From Isotricha intestinalis (Eukaryota > Ciliophora > Litostomatea > Vestibuliferida > Isotrichidae), in the NCBI GenBank assembly GCA_023807065.1, contig JAJJLU010000960.1:1-13177 (forward strand): 13,177 nt of DNA. Direction: 5' to 3'. Below the pieces are notes generated by a model. It saw only the letters and a list, made by a program, of their open reading frames with translations, did not search any database and was not told the origin of the DNA. Positions 8,638 through 13,177 of this stretch are shown piece after piece. The position numbers and the translations under genes are program-made. Positions within the stretch are counted from its first letter, which is position 1. Each line of letters opens with the position of its first letter.

Positions 8638-9450
8638 ATGGATTTAGAAGATGGAGATAATAGAGATTTTTTCATGGATGAATTAAATGAAAATATCCAA
8701 CATATAGGTTTTTTTGATAGAATAACTCCAAAAGAAGTTCTAGAAATTTCAATGGATATTATCCCTTCTTTGTTTTATGTAATATATTAATATATAATAA
8801 ATATTAAATAGATATTTTTCATTTCAGCAATTATAATGTCAACAAATTCATATTGTGAGATATCAATATATTTCATTTTAAAAACATTTCTATATGTATA
8901 TTTAGGATTTATTATAAAAGGAATTTTTCATTCACTTTTAATTCAACAAGAAAAAATAAATTCCTTAACTTCAAAAATATCAATAACAACATGTGAATAT
9001 ATAATATTAATATGTTACTATCTTTCAGTATATATATCATATTACGTATATAATGGAAGTCCAGATACTTGTTTTACAGAAAATACATCAGCTTTATCAG
9101 TTTTATTCTGTTTACTTTTAATTGGATTAATTAGTTTTTTTAGACAAGCATTATATATTATTTTAGTAATTGGAAATTTCCCTATAATGGTTCATTACTT
9201 TATGAATAATCCACAAAGCTTTTATTCTCAATATGGTATTGATCCTGAAATAGTAAAAAATTTACCTACAATTAAAGCTGATTCTAAACATTGTATTAAT
9301 TGTGTTATTTGTACTGAAGATATTAAATTAGGTGATGAAATTCTTATTTTAAAATGCCCTGGAAGACATTGTTTTCATGCTAATTGTATAAAAAGTTGGT
9401 TAATGGTTAAAGTAGTTTGCCCAATGTGTAGAAGTGAAAATATTCTTTGA
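8638..9450 (+). CDS. Membrane-bound RING-H2 zinc-finger protein (E3 ubiquitin ligase candidate), two exons
   Basis: Gene model: exon 1 8638-8778 (47 codons), intron 8779-8811, exon 2 8812-9450, giving 259 residues. Exon 1 encodes an acidic start (MDLEDGDNRDFF) followed by FFDRITPKEVLEISMDIIP. Without splicing this frame stops at 8788, whereas the 33-nt GT-AG intron joins it in phase to exon 2. Translation from ATG 8836 alone would give a 204-residue form. Hydrophobic segments lie near residues 64-86, 108-127 and 141-177 (three or four membrane spans). The C-terminus holds a RING-H2 (C3H2C3) finger: C211, C214, C229, H233, H236, C239, C250, C253, with CIKSWL and CPMC. Such proteins usually act as E3 ligases at ER, Golgi or endosomal membranes; substrate unknown. 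It stops with TGA, 88 bases before the 3' end of the opposing gene. An in-frame TAA at 8584 precedes the chosen start. Confidence 0.8.
8779..8811 (+). other. 33-nt GT-AG intron in the RING-H2 gene
   Basis: Starts GTAATATATT and ends TTAAATAG, phase 0. It is A/T-only apart from the splice-site G's, and contains in-frame stops. The more pyrimidine-rich acceptor TTTCAG at 8822-8827 was considered but puts exon 2 in a frame that stops at once, so TAG at 8811 is preferred. Confidence 0.65.
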
Positions 9451-9538
9451 TATTATTTTAATTTTTATTTTGTTTTTTTAAATTTAAAAAATATAATAAG
9501 TGAAAAATTTATTTAATTGAATTGGAAATTTAATTTTA

Positions 9539-11344
9539 TTATTTCCAAACTTTTATTGTTTTGTCATAGGATGAAGTTAAATATATTGTATTCATTTCTT
9601 TTTCTTTATTGATTTTTAATATAGAAGTGATTAAATTATTATGAATATGATATTTTTTAGAAATACATTTTATTTTATTATAACTATTATCCATTTTCCA
9701 TTGACCAATTTCATAATAATATTTCATTTCATTATCTTGTTTATATTCACATGTATAAAAAATGTCAAAATCATTATTATATATTACATTGATATTATAT
9801 CCTATTTCTATTTGTTTTACTATTGAACGAGTATCAACATTTATTAAATAAATTCCATTATTATCCCATCCTCCAATTCCAATATATTCATTTGATAATT
9901 TACTTAAAGAATTTGGATAAGGAGAACATTTAATTTCTGAAATGGTTGATAAATTCTTAAATGATTTTAAATCCCAAAATTTAACTATAAAATCTGATGA
10001 AGAAGTTGATATTATTTCGTTATTTCTTGATTGAACAATTGAATCTATATTTTCATTTATTATTAACTCTTTATTAAAAATATAATTATTATTATTTATG
10101 GTCCAAATTTTTATTGATTTATCTTCTGAACATGAAATTAGGGAATTATCAAAAGAATTTTGAATTATTTTTTTTATATTATCTTGATGACCATATAAAA
10201 TTTGTTCTATTATGTATTTATTATTATTTTCAAAAAATCTAAAAATTTTCATTGTGTGAACATTTGTACATGATATAATTTTATTATTATTTATTTTATA
10301 TATATAATTTACTCCATTTTCTGATTCATCAATAATATTTTTAGGAGATAAATTATTTAAATCATAAATTATAATTTTTGAATCTGATGAAGAAGAAACA
10401 AAATCACCATTATCTAAAGGAATTAAACAATTAACCCAATTTGTATGTTCTTTTAATTCTTTAAATATATTTAAATTTGATAAATTTTTTTCTATTAGAT
10501 TCTCATCTTCAAAAGGCCATTTTATTTTTGATAATTCATTAAAAATTTTAATAATATTATTTCTTAAAACTTTGTAAAAATGAGTTATATTATTTATTAT
10601 ATTATAAGTTAAATCCCTTTCTTCATATTTAACTAAATAACAACCTAAAAGATATTCTGCTAAATCAATTTGATAAATATTTCTACTTTTTATAGATTCA
10701 TATGTTTCTTTCATTTGAATGAAAATTTGTTCAATTTTTTCATAAGTTTTTTCAACATACAATTTAATATTTTTATATTGTTCTTTATATTTATGTAATT
10801 CATCTTCTTTAATAATAATGGAATTAATATATGTTTGATTATGTTTTTCATGCCCAGTACAAAGAACACAAATATCTTTATTGCATTCATTACAATATGA
10901 ATAAATTTTATCATTATGTTCAGAACAAATAGATTCCATTTTCCGAATATATTTAATTTTATGTTCTTTACATTTCTCATTTAATAAATGTTCATTTTTA
11001 TCTTTATTACAATAATATTTCTCACAATTCTGGCAAAAAAAGAAACTATCTTCTAAAAATGTTTTAGAACAAATAGTACATATTAAAATTTTTTTCCATT
11101 TCTCTAAATATATTGGACGAAAGTCTTGATATGATAAAATTTGTTTATGATTATTTACACAATTGACGGTAATGTTACTTTCATTAGCTTCTATTAATGG
11201 AATTTTCATACAATAAGGGCACTTTAATATTTTACTATAATTTTTATTAAAAGTTTCTCCTGCATTATCAGTTAAATATTCTTCATTTGCTGGAGGAGGT
11301 TTATTTTCTATTATATTATATTCATTATATTTTTTACTATCCAT
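9539..11344 (-). CDS. B-box zinc-finger and WD40-repeat protein (TRIM-like)
   Basis: 601 residues. Three zinc-binding clusters come first: C42/C45/C62/H66, a B-box-like cluster C89, C92, C104, C107, C112, H119, C125, H128, and a textbook B-box type 2 with C140, H143, C151, C154, C159, C162, H165, H168. A helical, probably coiled-coil stretch follows (about 180-290). The C-terminal third (about 296-601) is a WD40 propeller of about seven blades, with clear ends SIKIW (410-414), VKFWD (454-458) and IKVW (597-600). The order resembles TRIM proteins, but there is no canonical RING finger and WD40 replaces the usual SPRY or NHL tail. A role as scaffold or ubiquitin-ligase subunit is inferred. The protein ends exactly at the last WD blade with TAA, good evidence that TAA is a true stop in this organism. 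An in-frame TAA at 11348-11350 fixes the start. Convergent with the RING-H2 gene. Confidence 0.88.
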   Translation of the reverse strand: MDSKKYNEYNIIENKPPPANEEYLTDNAGETFNKNYSKILKCPYCMKIPLIEANESNITVNCVNNHKQILSYQDFRPIYLEKWKKILICTICSKTFLEDSFFFCQNCEKYYCNKDKNEHLLNEKCKEHKIKYIRKMESICSEHNDKIYSYCNECNKDICVLCTGHEKHNQTYINSIIIKEDELHKYKEQYKNIKLYVEKTYEKIEQIFIQMKETYESIKSRNIYQIDLAEYLLGCYLVKYEERDLTYNIINNITHFYKVLRNNIIKIFNELSKIKWPFEDENLIEKNLSNLNIFKELKEHTNWVNCLIPLDNGDFVSSSSDSKIIIYDLNNLSPKNIIDESENGVNYIYKINNNKIISCTNVHTMKIFRFFENNNKYIIEQILYGHQDNIKKIIQNSFDNSLISCSEDKSIKIWTINNNNYIFNKELIINENIDSIVQSRNNEIISTSSSDFIVKFWDLKSFKNLSTISEIKCSPYPNSLSKLSNEYIGIGGWDNNGIYLINVDTRSIVKQIEIGYNINVIYNNDFDIFYTCEYKQDNEMKYYYEIGQWKMDNSYNKIKCISKKYHIHNNLITSILKINKEKEMNTIYLTSSYDKTIKVWK

Positions 11345-11849
11345 TTTTTAATAATATTATTAAATGAAAATATATTTTTTATTATTAAATTATAATTATA
11401 TACTTTTAATTTATATTTCATTCTAATATTTTTATAGATTTTTCATTTTTTTTTTTAAATTTTAATTATTTCCTATAACTGAAATATTAATTTGAAATAT
11501 CTATTTTATTTTCCTTTTCTTATTGATTTCTTTTAGTTTATTTCTTTATAATTTGTTATTTATTTTTTTTCATTTATATTATAAATTTTAACTCTATTAT
11601 TTTTAGTAAAACATTTAAATAAATTTTTTTCTACTTTCAATATTTTAATTATCCTTTTCATTATTTTCTTTTTTATCTTTTTCAGTATCATATTAATATA
11701 ACTAATACCAAAAATTAATTTTTTTTTTTATTTCAATTTTATTATCTTAAACTACCATTTTTCTCTTTTATATTCTTTTGAATATAATTTCTATATAATT
11801 TTTAACTTCCTTATATATTTTATTTTTATAATTTTATAAATTAATAAAT
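11345..11849. other. 505-bp intergenic region between divergent genes
   Basis: T-rich on the plus strand, with scattered C's in TTTTC-type pyrimidine runs. It separates the minus-strand B-box/WD40 gene from the plus-strand 206-aa gene and so carries both 5' regions. The only notable frame is a minus-strand ATG ORF of 43 codons (11560-11691), Lys/Ile-rich and without any recognisable motif, which I do not call a gene. No RNA gene or repeat is seen. Confidence 0.6.
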
Positions 11850-12470
11850 ATGACTTCTCAATCATATTCTTTTCCTCAATTTAGTAATTTTTATTCTATA
11901 TCATCTCCTTATAATACAATTAAAAATATTTCTGTTTTTAAAAATTATCAAAAGAAAAATCAAAAAGAAAAAAGAAATTTAATTGATAAAAGAGGAAATG
12001 TAGTTTTTTCTTTAACAAATACCAATTTTTATACAAATCCTCCTTCAGAAAAAAATTATTCTGGTATTGTAATGTTAGATGAAGTAACAGGAATAATCCA
12101 AAATACTAATTTATCTAGTAGATATAATAGAAAAAAAAATAAGGTAATTTTACCAGATATTGCTTATACTTATTTATTAAAAAAAAATAGGAAACAATGT
12201 AGAAAATTTGATTTACAAAGACATGAAAAATCTTTATCAAAAAGTCTTCAAATTTTACGTGATAAGAATGATTTAAGAAATTTCCATTTTCCTAAATATT
12301 ATTCTTATCAACCTCCTGGAACTCCTAGATGTATTCAGGATGTTTATATTAAATATAATAATGAAAAAAGAAATATAAAACTTAAAATTATGGAAGATGA
12401 AGATTATAATGAGTTAAAACATAAGGTTGTTAGTTTCAGAAGACTTTTATATAATCCAAAAAATGTTTAA
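11850..12470 (+). CDS. Hypothetical basic protein, 206 aa, not recognised
   Basis: I do not recognise a family. The frame is clearly coding: G/C bases fall in codon positions 1 and 2, third positions are A/T, and composition is balanced compared with flanking spacer. The protein is strongly basic, with no signal peptide, membrane helix or low-complexity Asn tract. It starts with a Ser/Tyr/Phe-rich segment (1-30), then a Lys/Arg stretch KKNQKEKRNLIDKRGN (35-50), a middle part GIVMLDEVTGIIQN, a basic helix-prone region around residues 110-145, and a distinctive segment FHFPKYYSYQPPGTPRCIQD near 146-165 followed by a charged C-terminus. Tyr/Pro-rich basic proteins of this size in ciliates are often cytoskeletal or ciliary, but that is only a guess. 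An in-frame TAA at 11829-11831 precedes the start; it stops with TAA. No intron is needed. Confidence 0.75.
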   Translation: MTSQSYSFPQFSNFYSISSPYNTIKNISVFKNYQKKNQKEKRNLIDKRGNVVFSLTNTNFYTNPPSEKNYSGIVMLDEVTGIIQNTNLSSRYNRKKNKVILPDIAYTYLLKKNRKQCRKFDLQRHEKSLSKSLQILRDKNDLRNFHFPKYYSYQPPGTPRCIQDVYIKYNNEKRNIKLKIMEDEDYNELKHKVVSFRRLLYNPKNV

Positions 12471-12879
12471 TGTGTTTAATAATATCTTTTGTTGATTTTT
12501 TTATCATATTTGCTTTTTAATTCATTATTTTTTAAGAGAAAAGGGATAGGTTTTTAGGAATTGATTTATTAAAGAATAATTAATTTCCAAATTATTTATT
12601 TTTTAATAAAATTAAAATATTATAATAATACAAAATAATTAAAATATATCCTTATTAAATATTTCTGTTGTTTTAGAATTAATATTTAATTATATTAAAC
12701 AAATAAATTTACCTTCAATTATAAATAAAAAGTATATAATAAATAATAAAACAATTGATTAAAATTAAATAATAAATATTCATAAATAAAATAAATAATC
12801 CAATTCCAAAATACAAATCTTGTATTTAATTATAAAAAATAAACTTTTATTCATATTAATATAATAAAAGAAAAAAAAA
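12471..12879. other. 409-bp intergenic region
   Basis: A/T-rich spacer between two co-directional plus-strand genes, so it holds the 3' region of the first and the promoter of the second. A slightly G-richer patch lies at about 12535-12562 (AAAAGGGATAGG). A small perfect hairpin, 8-bp arms with a 3-base loop, lies at 12809-12827, and a run of ten A's directly precedes the next ATG. I find no coding frame, RNA gene or longer repeat. Confidence 0.6.
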
Positions 12880-13177
12880 ATGAATCTCTCCTACAATACC
12901 AATAGTCAATTTGACAGATTAAACCGTATTCAAGATAAACTAAACAATACTTCCATATCTCCAAAAAATTCAAAATTTCAATTTTTACAATCAAGAATAG
13001 GAGATTTAAATGAGCATTTAGAAGAAATAATGGATCAAACAACGAAAAAATTTAATATAATAAAAGAAAATGTATAATATAAAATTTATAATAAAACAAA
13101 ATAGATAAATATGATAGGAAAACAAATAACAGATGAAAATCAAAAGAATGAATCTTTATTAGAAAGCAAAAATCATT
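12880..13177 (+). CDS. SF-assemblin/giardin-like coiled-coil protein, partial at the window edge
   Basis: Exon 1 12880-13071 encodes 64 residues. An unspliced reading would stop two codons later, but a 33-nt GT-AG intron (13072-13104) joins it in phase to exon 2, which is open to the end of the window (24 more complete codons). The N-terminus is a Ser/Asn/Gln-rich head (MNLSYNTNSQFDRLNRIQDK). From about residue 32 the sequence shows a heptad-like helical pattern (FLQSRIGDLNEHLEEI, then KKFNIIKEN, then INMIGKQITDEN, then LLESKNH across the splice). A short polar head followed by a continuous coiled coil with this KF..IKE pattern resembles striated-fibre assemblin/giardin proteins, which build fibres at ciliary basal bodies. 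The family call is from memory of the pattern and is tentative; a generic coiled-coil protein is the alternative. An in-frame TAA at 12865-12867 supports the start. Confidence 0.6.
13072..13104 (+). other. 33-nt GT-AG intron in the coiled-coil gene
   Basis: Starts GTATAATATA and ends AAAATAG, phase 0, nearly pure A/T with in-frame stops. It has the same length and a similar AATAG acceptor to the intron at 8779-8811. Joining the exons keeps a continuous helical protein to the window edge. Confidence 0.7.

Noticed and set aside
8822..8827. TTTCAG as the acceptor for the RING-H2 gene intron.
   Set aside because: With donor 8779 it places exon 2 in a frame that reaches TAA within three codons; a phase-1 donor at 8708 would delete coding-like sequence.
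11560..11691. Minus-strand ATG ORF of 43 codons in the 505-bp spacer.
   Set aside because: Lys/Ile/Asn-rich composition expected from A-rich spacer, no motif, short; chance is sufficient.
12809..12827. Perfect 8-bp hairpin with 3-base loop upstream of the coiled-coil gene.
   Set aside because: Short A/T-rich palindromes are common at this base composition; the partial match to the telomere-junction arm (ATACAAAT) is too short to mean anything.
12851..13042. Minus-strand ORF opposite the coiled-coil gene.
   Set aside because: Phe/Leu/Ile-rich mirror of a Lys/Asn-rich coding strand, with no independent support; the plus strand has coding-like codon use and a continuing second exon.

Overview
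This window looks like the left end of a ciliate macronuclear chromosome. It opens with a C-rich telomeric array, four copies (the first one base short) of the 7-base unit CCCCAAT, in the orientation expected at a 5' chromosome end. The right edge has no telomere and cuts through a gene, so the chromosome continues. The DNA is extremely AT-rich. Intergenic stretches are almost pure A/T, proteins are rich in Asn/Lys/Ile with poly-Asn tracts, and third codon positions are nearly always A or T. TAA and TGA end genes exactly where protein families end, and Gln is read from CAA, so the genetic code appears standard. A C4A2T telomere, extreme AT content, a standard code and short GT-AG introns together suggest a litostome ciliate of the rumen/gut type (Entodinium-like). 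That placement is an inference, not proven by the window.

Layout, left to right: telomere (1-27) and a perfect 19-bp inverted repeat straddling the telomere junction (19-69). Next come three large genes on the minus strand: an ankyrin-repeat protein with two C-terminal SAM domains (205-2799), a predicted lipid-anchored CAP/SCP-domain protein with no histidine at all (2967-4187), and a P5B-type transport ATPase of the ATP13A2/polyamine-exporter class (4614-8492). Between the last two lies a 426-base spacer with two weak small-gene candidates, one of them a plus-strand frame broken at a run of seven A's. A 145-bp AT-rich spacer separates the ATPase from a divergent plus-strand membrane RING-H2 ubiquitin ligase candidate (8638-9450), whose first exon and 33-nt intron I reconstruct. 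A tail-to-tail minus-strand gene encodes a B-box zinc-finger/WD40 protein (9539-11344). Two plus-strand genes follow: an unrecognised basic 206-aa protein (11850-12470) and the start of a coiled-coil protein resembling SF-assemblin/giardin (12880 to the window edge), which also has a 33-nt intron.

The genes do not form an operon or an obvious pathway. They are a typical gene-dense ciliate mix: signalling scaffold, endomembrane protein, organelle membrane pump, two ubiquitin-type zinc-finger proteins and a cytoskeletal protein. I see no tRNA, rRNA, transposon, CRISPR or viral element. The items most worth following up are the telomere-junction hairpin, the histidine-less acylated CAP protein, the two introns of identical length, and the frame-broken small gene at 4395-4609.
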